Assembly (NCBI RefSeq): GCF_900090045.1
Contig: NC_041782.1
Location: forward strand, 2,137,001 to 2,201,000
Direction of reading: 5' to 3'
From: Plasmodium malariae
Lineage: Eukaryota; Apicomplexa; Aconoidasida; Haemosporida; Plasmodiidae
DNA: 64,000 nt
Part shown: one piece after another, positions 22,801 to 34,131 of the stretch
Position numbering within the stretch: position 1 is the first letter of the stretch
Layout: every line of letters starts with the position of its first letter
Translations under genes and position numbers: made by a program
The notes under the pieces: generated by a model
What the model saw: only the letters and a program-made list of their open reading frames with translations
What the model was told of the DNA's origin: nothing
Database searches by the model: none

Positions 22801-23936
22801 ATATTTTCTGTGATAGGTTTATCTCCTTCTTTGTCCTTTTTTTCCTTTTCCATTTTTAATCTTTCTCTTTTTAAAATTTTTTTTTTTTTTTTTTTTAATT
22901 TTTTTTTCTCATTTTTACTTAGTTTACTCCACTCTATGTTATCCAACTCAATTTGATCTTTTCCATCATTTATGTATGATTCGTCATCTTCTACTTCTTC
23001 ATTCGGGTAGGATTGCACTTGCATTTCATGTTTTTGTTGTTCATTAGAGGATGCACAATTCTGCATATTTTTCTTTGTAGTAAAATAATTTTTATCCATT
23101 TCTTTATTTGCAATATGATTGCTTTCATTTTCTTTTTCATTGTCATTTATTAATTTTTCCTTACTATAATCTTTCGGTTTGGGAATGTTCGTTAGAGCAG
23201 ATACTAAAACATTTTCTGGTTTTATATCGCTATGTATAATTTTACAGACATCGTGTAAATACTGTAATCCTATCAAAACATGTGTAGCAATTTTTCTAAC
23301 TAAATTTAATGGAATACCTTTGTAATCATAATATTTTATTAAGGACAATAAATTAGGCCCCATAAATTCAAATACCATACAAACATGTGTACCATTGGGA
23401 CCATTATGCTCAAAACTATCAATAAAGGAAACAACACCTTTAGTCATATTGTAATGAAAAAGTCTTTCTCTTTGTTGTTCTTTTAATTCTACCCACGAAG
23501 CGTCAAAGGAATTCACTTTAACTGTTTTTAAATAATTTATCTCACATTTTGCTGATTCTGTGTATGATTCTGATCCCTTCTGAATTTTTATAGCAACAAA
23601 TTTTAATGGTTTGCTTTTTAAATCTGTTGCAACCCAAACGGTAGAAAAATGACCCCATCCTAATTTTCCTTCTATTCTGTATCTTTCGTTATATATTTCA
23701 TTTATCTTAACAGGATGGTAACCACCATTGCAATATTCATCACTTCCTTCATCATCACTTTCTGTGTACTGTAACTTTCCAGATGTGGCATCTTGACTAG
23801 TGCTATTATTTGACGCGGACCTTGAATCAGTATAACTCATTGTTTCTTTCTTTTTCTTTTTTGTTTTTTTTATTTTAATTTTTTTTGTGGATAAATTTTG
23901 TATTTTAAAATTCCTTAGATTTACAGATACATTCAT
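19821..23936 (-). CDS. SRPK1: SR-protein-specific serine/threonine kinase SRPK1
   Basis: A single 1371-residue frame begins at the ATG at 23936. A second Met (MSYTDS, residue 33, 23840) is an alternative start. The kinase opens with the SRPK hallmark DEGSDEYCNGGYHPVKI, then glycine loop GKLGWGHFSTVW (about 92-103), VAIK lysine, and catalytic loop HSDIKPENVLV (about 236). The second half has DLGNSLW in place of DFG (normal in SRPKs, about 741), TRQYRAPEVI and DIWSFACMIFEL, ending near LQHPWL (about 895). As in other SRPKs the two lobes are split, here by about 490 residues of Lys/Asn-rich spacer with an Asn run. A long tail contains a dense Asp/Glu tract (about 1120-1170). SRPKs phosphorylate RS domains of SR splicing factors. 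All catalytic motifs are present, so it should be active. The symbol follows the P. falciparum chromosome 3 neighbour. Confidence 0.93.
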   Translation of the reverse strand: MNVSVNLRNFKIQNLSTKKIKIKKTKKKKKETMSYTDSRSASNNSTSQDATSGKLQYTESDDEGSDEYCNGGYHPVKINEIYNERYRIEGKLGWGHFSTVWVATDLKSKPLKFVAIKIQKGSESYTESAKCEINYLKTVKVNSFDASWVELKEQQRERLFHYNMTKGVVSFIDSFEHNGPNGTHVCMVFEFMGPNLLSLIKYYDYKGIPLNLVRKIATHVLIGLQYLHDVCKIIHSDIKPENVLVSALTNIPKPKDYSKEKLINDNEKENESNHIANKEMDKNYFTTKKNMQNCASSNEQQKHEMQVQSYPNEEVEDDESYINDGKDQIELDNIEWSKLSKNEKKKLKKKKKKILKRERLKMEKEKKDKEGDKPITENIYINKQNIVTQRNSSQNDNNEFKKEDNENINVTTQLRQDSVSKKTLENYSEDVVSYNIVNTNCITNCGENDNFIESAVTKEVLNNNISALLSDNKNNIESNSNNNSNNNNNSNNNNNNINIVLNEKTKKTEKEEMNYCGNTINTMVDENTLYSTENVQVSDYKKENAPYKKEQNLKKIKKINEPPYVKHRLKPSNSDPSLLTTYYNIHALQEALTKKPYHYNSYFLNNPEKYGDDKFPLYLHRLPNDYLKKNPVEDNKDRTENSVNSECSDYEKSEKFVEKDMNKFPIYCDMFNHLVHPEAMKLHELYKKENNNNNLKVPKDSQENNQNTRKVVYIKTEEGDYCIRPYDPAVYYHEKSCYKICDLGNSLWIDESRYAEIQTRQYRAPEVILKSGFNETADIWSFACMIFELVTGDFLFNPQKSDRYDKNEEHLSFMIEVLGNIPKYMIESGFNSHKYFNKDTCKLKNIRNIKRYGLHKILKYKYNIPEKEINPLCSFLLPMLSIDPRTRPSAYTMLQHPWLNMVELEDEDVYMQNKSYSINSTSLKNNMNYDHVYQNSSKSKSSSNKKNMHINYKNLHTSTLIQQLKESCKSGEEEEYEEELEGNYDSECEYDFMYENIYKYRNTEDKMSHVNCANMYQKNVKKNVINKFEQKTKNIKQNDSNMQDCLINAEDYIFNAKNVPKKLINDTCSNHQFLKGIQHYESGKVKNYKKMSSVYNEAIHSDKDGNSDQYYDQPEEYKYEKYEEEEEGETDEETEEDEEDEDEDEDEDEDEEEEEEEDEEEDEDEDDEEDEIKYQSKDNECGKNQFDNENDKRNKKYENRNGKDNSYENDSDDNRCTDDENIVYKQEDDVEVLDNRRNQKKKLEKGVKIDEMSSIVKSGDIKKKKAKENAKLIDQEESMKGIIKINDMEKNELTELEGGNTCSKNMNNILLDCTNNKNFDKFEQIEKTQIDVKQQEQLLCKENEIFENQDEDKSNKVNCKVVNKKTFCAFS
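20430..20565. repeat. Trinucleotide-rich tract encoding Asp/Glu run in SRPK tail
   Basis: Repeated tct/tca/tcg triplets on plus encode mixed Glu/Asp on minus. It generates long artefact frames on the other strand and in a second minus frame. It is likely length-variable between isolates. Confidence 0.8.
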
Positions 23937-26900
23937 CTAAATACATACATATAAATATACATATATATTTACAAGCATATGCCTCTTTAAATACATTTCC
24001 TTATATCAGTTTTATGTTCACATAATATTTCAATTTTGTAAATACATTCTAAACGTTTTTCAAGCAATTTTTATTATCTGAATTGTTATTCTATAATAAA
24101 AAAAGAATGTGACATCTGGGGTTCCACTTTAAATTTTGTGTTAAAGGGATATGTCTAATTAACAATATAAAAAATGAACTGCTTAAACGATAGTACATGT
24201 TTCTATCTATATACATACTTATATATACATTTGCATTATATGGAACTGGGAAAATTCTTAAAATATAAGAAAAGTTCCATTGTCGTGAATATGGAAATTA
24301 TGCACTAATACGCGAATATAAAAAAAAAAAAAAAAAAATAGAAGAATATATAGAATGTTACTTATATCATTTTTTAATGAATATCTTTAATAATTTACAG
24401 GGTATATTATATTTTTAATTTTCCCCTTTATTTCACTTTGTATATAACTGTAAGTAGTCCACCACTAAATTTTGAATATAATAAAAATATATATATGCTA
24501 CTTCATGCATAAATATAAATGAATTTATATATTATTATAAAAATAAAATAAAATAATATGATGATTATAACAAGGAAAACATATGTGAAAATGAATAAAA
24601 TAATAAATGTAAAAAAAAAAAAAAAAGATAATAAAAATGTTATGAAATTTTTCTCTACATGTCGATGTTAAAAAAATATAAAATGTAAATTATAAATTAA
24701 ATATTATGTACTTAATCGTTCTTATGGTAAATTAAAATTTATTACAATATACATGGTTATACAAAATGATGCAAATAAAAATGTTTCATCAAAATAAATT
24801 TAAAAATGAAGTAAATTGGATAAGCACAATGGTACGTAAATATATATATGAATATATATTATATAATACAAAAATATAGTTTTATTTTTTCAGAAAACAC
24901 GAATAGTCGATCAGATATTCATATACTTTATATTGTGATTTCTCATATAAACAACTAAGTTAAGCAAGAAATTGTTTGTCTTCTTTATAGCACCCCAGTA
25001 TCATTCAACATTCAGCACAAAACTAAATATTCATGATTGTTTTTATTTATAAATTAACATATAATAAATAATAAAAGTTTTGATTTCACCCATTATAAGA
25101 TTTTATCTAATTTTTTCATTTTTTTGTTCTGATGAATATAAAATACATATATATTATTATATGTATACATATATATTTTTTTTTCCTTTGCGAATAAGTT
25201 CACTATATTTATAGGTTCCATGCCTCAAATAAATAAAATTTTGCATTTATTTTATTAAACATAATTTAAAATTGCATTTTTCAAATTTCTGCAAATTATG
25301 TCAGTTCTGTCAATTATTTTAATGTTATGTAACAATGATAAAAATATTATATATTATATATTATGTACTCATTAACAAATGTTCATTTTTATTGCTTTAT
25401 ATTTATATTTCGTGGTTCATATATATAAATAATGCCTCTTCAGCAGCTAAATAGGTGTGGTTTCTCATTTATGAGTTTTTTTTTTTTTTTTTCAGTTTAA
25501 TCGTTTATATAAAACAGTCATAAAATAAAATAAAGATCATCAAAAATTTTATTTTACATGCTTTAATAATTATCAAAGATAATATGAAAATTTGAAAAAT
25601 ATCATTCATATAAAAATGCAAATCCAAAAAATAAAAAATAATATTTTTGCGATTTAAAACAAAAATTTAAAAAGGTAAAAAAATAAATATAAAAATGAAA
25701 AGACGAAAAAAATGAATATAAAAACGAAAAAATATATATTTAAATTAAATTAAAAAAAAAGCGAATTTATGTGAACAAGTTATGGATTTCTTTTTATTTT
25801 TTCAAAAAAATATTTTTTAAAAAGAGGACATAATTTTATGTATATTGTAAAAAAAAAAAATGCTCATACAAAATAGTAATTATTTTTGCACATAAGAAAA
25901 TTTTATTTTTTACATAGGAAAATTTGTTTTTATTATGCTCTCCATTTTTTTATTTTAACTATCAGTAATAATACGCCAAATAATTCGGGACATATTATAA
26001 ATCAATTTTTTCTACACTTATTTATCGTCATCATATATATATATATGTAAATTTTCCTTTTAAAGTATATTTAAATTTTTTTTTTTTCTGTAAATGTGAT
26101 ATATTTTAATAGGAAGAAAAATATTGAAGGTAGTACATGGTAATTTATTAGTAATTTAAATTATTTCTTGTGTCGCTTGGTTTAACAGGTTCTTACAATA
26201 GAACATGTGCATAGATTTATTTTATTTTATTTTGCAGAAGAGTTTCACATACGTAGTAAACTAATACATCATGGATTGATGTGTAAAGTAATTATAAAAC
26301 TGTTTCCACAGATAATGTATTATGGAAAAAAAAATTTGCATACAAGAATGTACATAAAAGTATGTATGTACATTCGTAGATAAATTTTTATCTATAATAT
26401 TAACTCATTTAATATAACACAATAAAATATATCTTAATTATGACTTTTCCTTATTAAATTGTTCCCTTTGCTTTGGATTATTTTTTAAAAAATTTGAATA
26501 CCTTAGTTTAATATTAATGGAAACCAGGAAAAAAGGAAAAAAACTAAATTTTTTGGAAAATCGTATGTATTTATTTTACGGTTTTTCATTCTTTCATTTT
26601 ATGTAATATAAATATGATATGAATTAGACAACATTATATGTTAAATTATACATACGCGAATATTTATGATTTATGAGACTTATCCTATTTTGGTTGCAAA
26701 TTGCTTTCGCGGATTAAAAGGCTTACTAGAGGAGATGTCCCTTTTTGTATAAGTATTTAAATTAAATATTTTCGGACTTCCTGTTTTTTTTTTTATTTGT
26801 TAATTTGAGATATTTATGAAGCAATATTTTCTAGATACCTAGGAAACAAATAAAATTATTATTTTTAAAATTATGATACGAATTTTTACATGGTTATTCC

Positions 26901-27972
26901 TTATATATGGTAGTAACATAATATTGACTCATTTCATAAATGTTAACAAAGGACTTAAAGGAAACTTTCTAACAAGAAAAAATTGTATAATTGCCATTTT
27001 GTATACCTTACAGTCAATTTAATTATAGTTTTTACAATTTTCCCATTATCTTGTACCGTTTCAGTGGAATAATTTTTGGAATTAAATTTACCATTTTTGT
27101 ATATGTTTAAAAATATTTAATAAAATGTAATACATTTTTTTGTATTTCCCCTTTTTTCTTTATTTAAAAACTAAATGATGTCATTATAAAAATGATGGCA
27201 TTGTATTTTCTTTACACATTATTTTATAAAACGAATGGTGCTTAGTTTGAAGGTGTATAATTACCCTGTACATTTATTAAAAAGGACTTTTTGTTGGTAA
27301 TTTTTTATAAATATTTGCCCTTCTAATATTCGAATATAATTTAATTGTTATATGTGTTATCTTAGATTAATTTTTAAACCCATTAAAAAAGTTACAAATT
27401 ACTTTTTATAGATCTTCCTTTTTTTTTTGTTTTGTTACTAAGATATTTTCGTTTATTAGGGGTTTTTTCATTTGTATACACCTCTAGTTTAAATTTTGCA
27501 TTACTTCAACTTTTTATCTATACAAATATAAAACAACCCATATATCTATTTTTTTTATTTTGTTTTTTTTTTGTATATAATTAATGTAAATTTAATTAAA
27601 AAAATTTGTTTCTATTAATTCAAGTATTTTTTTATATACATACATATATATGATTATGCCATATGAAGTTCCCTTTTTTTTTTTTTTTTTTTGTTAAAAT
27701 GAAATCAATCTTTTAAAGTATCCCCTATTTGTATGTAATGATATTGAAATACAAAATTTTATAATTTTTATGTTTTATTTTTTCATATAAATAATATTAT
27801 ATAGCCAATTTATTCTCATAGTAATAAATAATATTTGTTCGCGTTATATCATTTTATTTTGTGAACAAAACATTATTTTATTATATGTATTCATAATACT
27901 AGCTTAATTTGCAGTCTTTTTATTTTAAAGAAGGATAATTAAAGGATAAAAATTACTTTGAAAAGCATAGAA
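23937..27972. other. Divergent intergenic region between SRPK and PRP46
   Basis: These 4 kb separate two genes transcribed away from each other, so both promoters should lie here. The sequence is AT-rich with many homopolymers. No open frame with protein-like codon use was noticed and no RNA gene was recognised. About 26700-26745 is slightly richer in GC, but no structure was seen. Confidence 0.5.
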
Positions 27973-29974
27973 ATGAAAAATGTTTTGGCAGAAAAACTTT
28001 GCAATGATAATTTTAACAAAATTGAAGAAAATGAAAAAGAAGAAAATATATTAAAAAGAAGCTTGTGCTTATCAAAAAATATGTTTATAGGAAATGATAT
28101 ATTAACACCATATAATTATAATTTACTTGCTTATGATCCAAACGTAAATAACAGAATAAGTAAAGTAGAACAAGATGATGATAATAATGAGCTAAATGAT
28201 TTAAAAGAAATTTCCACATTAGCTATTTCAGATGGAAATAATATAAAAAATTATGAAGAAATGTATAAAGAAAATGAACTCAACGCTAGAAGAAAAAATA
28301 TGAGAGAAAATGTTATGAAAAAATTAACCTCTATAAAGGTAAATATTAATATGAGAGAATTAGATGAATATTCCCCTGTAAAAAAATTATATGTAAAAAA
28401 AGTTGAAAAGGATGATATACAAAAGGGAAGAGAAAAAAACAAAAAACTAAAAACAAAAAAAAAGAAAAAAATATCCATTTTAAATAGTATTATAAATGAT
28501 GACGAAATGACAAATGATGTTATTGAACAAGACTTTAATAATATTACGAATACAAACGTAATACCGTATGATATGTGTGAGAGTGAAAGAAATGATAATG
28601 AAAAGAACAGTAGGAGTATTTTACCCTTTATAAATACAGTACAAAGTGATACAAATAGTGGACCGATTATAAATAAGTTAGACGACAGCGTACTAAGTAG
28701 TGATGTATTAAAGAATATTAAAACGTTAGATATTTATAAAAAAATTAAAAAACCGAAATGGCATTTCCCTTATAAATTATATAGAGTAATTTTGGGACAT
28801 TCTGGATGGGTTAATTGTGTTGATGTTGATATAAGTAACGAATGGTTTGCAACTGGTGCAAATGACAGATTAATTAAAATTTGGGATTTAGCTACCTGTA
28901 AATTAAAATTAACCTTAACAGGTCATATAAATAGTATTAGAGACATAAAAATTTCAAAAAAAAATCCATATCTTTTTAGTTGTGGTGAAGATAATAGAGT
29001 CAAGTGTTGGGATTTAGAATATAATAAAGTAATAAGAGATTACCATGGACATTTATCAGGTGTTTATTGTTTATCTTTACATCCTTCATTAGATGTATTA
29101 ATGAGTGGAGGAAGGGATGCAGTTGTAAGAGTATGGGATATTAGAACAAAGAGTTCCATTTTTGTATTGTCAGGACATACAGGCACTATTATGTCATTAT
29201 GTTCTCAATCTGTTGAACCCCAAATTGTTTCAGGATCTCAAGACAAAATGATAAGACTATGGGACTTAAATAATGGAAAATGTAGAATAGCATTAACTCA
29301 TCACAAAAAAAGTATTAGATCATTATCAATTCATCCGTTCGAATATAGTTTTTGTAGTTGTGCAACGGATAATGTTAAAGTATGGTATGGAGCAGATGCT
29401 GAATTTGACAGGAATATTACAGGGTTTAATTCTATTATTAACTGTAGTTTAATTAAACAAGATTCTTATTTTAACGATTCCTCTATATTAATATTAGGTA
29501 GTAATAATGGTCAGTTGCATTTTTATGATTGGTCAAGCGGTTATAAATATGATACATTATCAAACAAAGTAGTTCCTGGAACTGTGGAGTGTGAAAATTC
29601 TACACTTTCTATGACTTTTGATAAAAGTGAAAGTAGATTAATAACAACACATGGGGATAAGTCCATTAAAGTAATAGAAAACAGAAGGGAATTATATTCT
29701 TAACATGCACGCACACATATCTATATATAAACATATATTTGTTATGCGTGTTATATATATATGTGTACATATATATATGTGTATATATATATATGTGTAT
29801 ATATATGTTTTCCTCAAAAATTGTACTCGCTTCTTATATATATCCGCTTTTAAATCATATTTTTTTACGTTTTTAATTCTTTCGTTTTATTTTTAGATTT
29901 GGAAGGAAAATGAAGACGCAACACCGGAAAATTTTCCTATAAAATGGAATCCTTATGAACATTTTAAATTCTAA
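27973..29974 (+). CDS. PRP46: Pre-mRNA-splicing factor PRP46 / pleiotropic regulator 1 (WD40), two exons
   Basis: Exon 1 (27973-29670) encodes 566 residues. Exon 2 (29897-29974) adds [17 protein letters not shown] and the C-terminus, for 591 residues. The junction is AAA|GTAATA..TTTTAG|ATT, phase 0. Without exon 2 the last WD blade would be cut short, and the exon 2 peptide matches the conserved (M/I)W-KED-ATPE-HPI tail of PRL1/PRP46 proteins. About seven WD40 repeats start near residue 273 ([47 protein letters not shown]). The N-terminal half is charged and low-complexity. PRP46/PRL1 is a core member of the Prp19/CDC5 (NTC) complex of the active spliceosome. An upstream in-frame TTG is not used as the start; the first ATG is at 27973. 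It is divergent from the SRPK splicing-kinase gene. Confidence 0.92.
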
Positions 29975-31112
29975 TTCAACTCCTTTTGAATAATTATTAA
30001 TATGAACAAATTCAACGTTTTATATATATTTGTGTATATATATACATATGTATATGTGAAAATAAACATATGTGTATATTTTTTTTTTTTGTTATGCTTA
30101 AAAAAATTTGCATTTTTTTCATTTTTTAAATCTCTCCATTCTTTAAGATACTTTAATTTTTTTATGAAAAAAATTTAGGATATTATTGTAATAAAAATAT
30201 AAGAATAATTATACATGTAATAAGAGATATATTTGAGATTTTTAAATGAATCAACATTCGGTACATGTTACTACAATTTTACTTAAACGTAGGTGTATGC
30301 TGAAGCTTGAAGTATATTTTGTTAAAAAAAAAAAAAAAAATGGTATAAAGGCGACATAGTAGCTTTGATATAAATATTTGGCTGAATAAAATTTTATTTG
30401 ACTAACCAAAAAGAAAATATACATTTAAAACATCTCATATATATTATAATTAACTTTTTATTATAAGAAATATTTTTTTACATGTGATAGAGGAAGTATA
30501 AATATTTTTAACATGAAGAAAAATAAATTTTAAATTGAATATAGAGAGCGTAAAACGTATTTTTTAATAAAATTTTTTAATTTTTACACCTGTTCATTTA
30601 CATTGCATGAGTAACAAATTTAACAATATGTAAAAAAAAATGCTAAAGCTTATATGAAAAAATATACACATGTTCTATATATGCTTTGCTTTTAAATGAG
30701 GCTTGTTCTTCTATTACAGCTTCATTCGAGCTTCACTTTACTTCGCTTACTTCTTTTTTTTTTCTCCTGTTTAAATATCCTATGCGTGAAGAATTATAAT
30801 TTCTTTTTGAAGATAAGAAAAGTGGAATAACAGGGAAAATAAAATAATGAAAGATATTAACATAAATTTAGTGAAAAAAAGAGTTTTAGAATAGAAAACG
30901 TAAACAAGGAGCAAAGAACAATGATTTTATAAAAGCTATTTACAAGTTATTATATATCCTTGTACTAATAGTGTACTCATTTTAACGAAAATTTTAAAGA
31001 AAAAGATAAATGTTCTTGATGCTGTTTATAAACATGATAAGGTAAAAGATCATGATTTTGAAGCCAATAAAAAAAATTTGTTTTATAAGGCACAGGGAAG
31101 TGCAACTGTAAA
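29975..31112. other. Intergenic region
   Basis: An AT-rich spacer between two plus-strand genes, with an A run at about 30325-30340. No gene or RNA was recognised. Confidence 0.5.
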
Positions 31113-32231
31113 ATGATAAAAATTGTGAAGAGGCAAATATATTATTCCTGTGAAAAAAAAAAATACTATACAAACAGATTATATAAAAAAGTGTGTAGCA
31201 ATTGTTTAAGTTTAAATATAAATAACATAAATAGATGTGTATATTGCGATAGTACATTAAATGATAATGATATTAGATTAATAAAAAATAATATTTTTAC
31301 AGATATCATAAATGTAAGAAAGGAATGGAAATATTTGGATGGAAAAGGCGTTAAAAATTATTTTTATACACCTTTATTAAATAATGTAGAAATTGATGAT
31401 AAATATGTTCATCTTAAAAATGGGTTAATAAACAACTGCGATAAATTATATATTTATTACAATTGTTATGACTATATTATATTAAATAACCCATATAGCA
31501 ACTCATGCATTAACCTTATTATTTTATTTAAGGGAATTATGTATGATGTTAAAAATTTAAAAAGAAAAAACATAAATTGCTTGTTGCATATGTATAATTA
31601 TGTTTATTTTATAATAGATGTGTTCCTATATTTTCTTGTAATTAGCAAAGGAAAATATGTTCATTATAAATATATGTACAGCAAGTCAGCATGTGTTGAT
31701 ACAGATTATAATGAAGAAGTTGTAGAAATTTTGTTTGAATTGAATAAAATTATTAAGCAGAAGAAAAAGAATATAATTACACGTAGTGTTAATAATGAAA
31801 AAAAACAATTAGAAAATGTAAATGAAAAAAATATTATAGAAAGATTAAATGAAAATTATGAGAATATATATAAAGATTTAATGAGAAATACCGACAACAA
31901 ATCTGTATTAAATAAATTTTTCAAAAAGTTAGAAGATGTAAATATTAAAAATAAAATAAAAGTTCTGAAAAAATATTTTTATGTTGGTTGTTATTATCCT
32001 TCTCCTATAAATCATTTCTCTCTTCAAGTATTATTTCCTCCATTTTCGAATTATAATTTTTTTGCCTTTCCTTTTTATTTTCCCATACAAAAAATTTTGC
32101 ATGATTTGTATGTATATGGTCATGTCAAAAATTATAACCATTCAGAAATAATTAGGAACATTTACGACAACAAGTTGATTAAGGATATAAAGGAAAGTGA
32201 CTCTTGTTGCAAAAGAATCCTTCAATTTTGA
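31113..32231 (+). CDS. Zinc-ribbon protein with HIT-like domain
   Basis: A 372-residue intronless frame starts at the ATG at 31113. The N-terminus has a four-Cys pattern CSNC-x11-CVYC (residues about 29-46), as in a small zinc ribbon. Later, DKLYIYYNCYDYIILNNPYS followed by LIILFKGIMYDVKNL and LLHMYNYV resembles the core of the histidine-triad (HIT/FHIT/HINT) superfamily, which are nucleotide hydrolases or transferases. The C-terminal piece CYYPSPINHFSLQVLFPP resembles the active-site strand of the HIT subgroup with a YPPS..HLHLQ..PP pattern, but the histidine triad is incomplete (HxFxL), so activity is doubtful. A basic, Asn/Lys-rich insert (about 210-290) separates the two halves. No signal peptide is seen. 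The assignment is by eye, so moderate confidence only; the reading frame itself looks like a real gene. Confidence 0.6.
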   Translation: MIKIVKRQIYYSCEKKKYYTNRLYKKVCSNCLSLNINNINRCVYCDSTLNDNDIRLIKNNIFTDIINVRKEWKYLDGKGVKNYFYTPLLNNVEIDDKYVHLKNGLINNCDKLYIYYNCYDYIILNNPYSNSCINLIILFKGIMYDVKNLKRKNINCLLHMYNYVYFIIDVFLYFLVISKGKYVHYKYMYSKSACVDTDYNEEVVEILFELNKIIKQKKKNIITRSVNNEKKQLENVNEKNIIERLNENYENIYKDLMRNTDNKSVLNKFFKKLEDVNIKNKIKVLKKYFYVGCYYPSPINHFSLQVLFPPFSNYNFFAFPFYFPIQKILHDLYVYGHVKNYNHSEIIRNIYDNKLIKDIKESDSCCKRILQF

Positions 32232-32340
32232 TTAACCATACACTATATGGTTTCGAGCAAAGAGTAACATAATATACCGTTTAATATAATTAAATAAATG
32301 ATAATAATAATTTTGCCAAATATATTTTTAATTTAAAAAA

Positions 32341-32466
32341 ATGAAGTTATATAGATTACTGCCATGCGTTAAGAAGACAGTTCGACACATAAAACATTCG
32401 TTAGTTAGTTCTGACTTGAGAACCTTTGTAATAGTTGCAACCGAAAAGATGCATAGATTAATATAA
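32341..32466 (+). other. Candidate small ORF or exon (41 codons)
   Basis: An ATG frame with unusually low AT bias for its surroundings, containing MKLYRLLPCVKKTVRHIKHS. It lies 110 bases past the HIT-like gene. It could be a small gene, a first exon (a GT follows LRTF) or the first fragment of the decayed gene that follows. No similarity was recognised. Confidence 0.25.
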
Positions 32467-32894
32467 AACAGCAATATTAAATGCATATCTTACTATTGGC
32501 TAACACATTTTATAGCATTTTTTTTTTTTTTTTTTTTTTTTTTTTGTTTATATAGTATAATTATAAATAATATTTTATGTGTATAAATTGGAAGCAATAA
32601 TATCTTCATTTAATTGCATTTTCATTTAATGTATAATGAATTTTTTTTATATATAGAATTATTCTAATTTTGTTGAAAGGATTTAGAAGTTTTAAAATTC
32701 GGGAATATTTTTCTTAAAATAAAAATGAAAAATGACAAATGTATGCAATTTTTTTTTGTAATAAATATAATCATTACATACATAAAAAAGTAATCAAAAA
32801 TAAAGCTAAAACTGCGTATTAAGGTTACCAACAGATTCTAAAAGAAATGTTATATTAAGGGAATAAGCACGATATATTAGAAACTTAACACATC

Positions 32895-34131
32895 ATGGCA
32901 AATGTGAGGAGTAAAAATTCTATATTAAAATTATGTGAACATAAGGACATAAAATGGGGGGATGAGCAATATAGTTTTTTAGTAATATTTAACATAAGTA
33001 ATACGCATATATATACATATATATATAGTTAGTTATTTACTTGGTTATTTTTATTTTTTTACATTTTTTATTTTATGTATGCGTTGTTTTTTAATCATTT
33101 CTCCTTGGGAATTTTATAATATTTTTTATTCTTTTAATAATAGAACCCTTTTTTTTTTCTTATATAAATGAAACATATATGTAACTCATTAAAGACATTA
33201 ATAAATTTGCAATTTTTTAAACTGTGGATGATTTTCCATATATTAAAAGATGAATTGAGATTGAAACAACTAAAGTATATAATCTAAAATATGGATATTT
33301 GAATCTTAAAAGCTATTTAAAGTTAAGAAAAATTTATTAATATTCACGTTGAAAATAATTATGTTGTCAATGTATGTGTATATACATATGAGTTAAAAAA
33401 AAAAAAAGTAACCAAACACTTCAATTAAAAGATGAACAAATTAGAACTTATCTTAATTAAATGTATTAGGGAAAAGTAATGCCCACGCTTTTTTGATTGT
33501 TAGTATGAAATATTTAGTAGAAGAGAAAAATTGAGAGCACCTATTTGATGTATATTCATAGTGTAATTTTGCATGTGCCAATAAATGAAATTATCATCAC
33601 TTATTTAGAGAATTAAATTATTTTTTACAAAGTAATTAAGGTTTTGTTTTTAAATATTTCATTGAAGAATCAATAAAAAGAGTAAAAATAAATGCTGCTG
33701 AAGCAAAATTGTCGAATTTAGGTTATATTTTCTACTTTAAAAGAAAAGGTGCTGTAAATGCAACTATAATGTACTTAAGTTTTTGAAGGATTTTTCTTCA
33801 TTCCTTTAATTGATACTGTGGAAGCTTACAAAAGTGAAGAAAGAATATTTTTCGAAATACAGTAATAGTATATCGTAATTAAATGTGCATAAATAATTTA
33901 GATATAATGTAGCAGAATTAACACGTAAAAAATAGAAAGTTAACTATAATTATTTATTAAAGGAACAAATGACATTTTTAAGAGAAATTGACATAATTCA
34001 AATCAAAAATAATGCAGTATAATTTGCTAATTTTGATTTTTTAAAATCTTCAGATGTTTCATTCACACCTAAAGATACATCTTTTAAAAAAAGAAAAAAG
34101 GAAAGGAAAATGCATAATATATATTTCATTT
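32895..34131 (+). pseudogene. Scattered coding-like fragments of a decayed plus-strand gene
   Basis: Several plus-strand stretches have protein-like codon choice but are short and in different frames: 32895-33032 (MANVRSKNSILKLCEHKD and WGDEQYSF); 33168-33287 (SLKTLINLQFFKLWMIF, HILKDELRLKQL); about 33655-33786 (EESIKRVKINAAEAKLSNLG); about 33787-33865 (FFFIPLIDTVEAYKSEER); and about 34027-34131 (DFLKSSDVSFTPKDTSFKK). They are all on one strand and precede the broken C2 domain at 34827-35108, so they may belong to the same decayed gene. A multi-exon intact gene is less likely, because frames stop without good splice sites. The family is not identified from these pieces alone. Confidence 0.35.
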
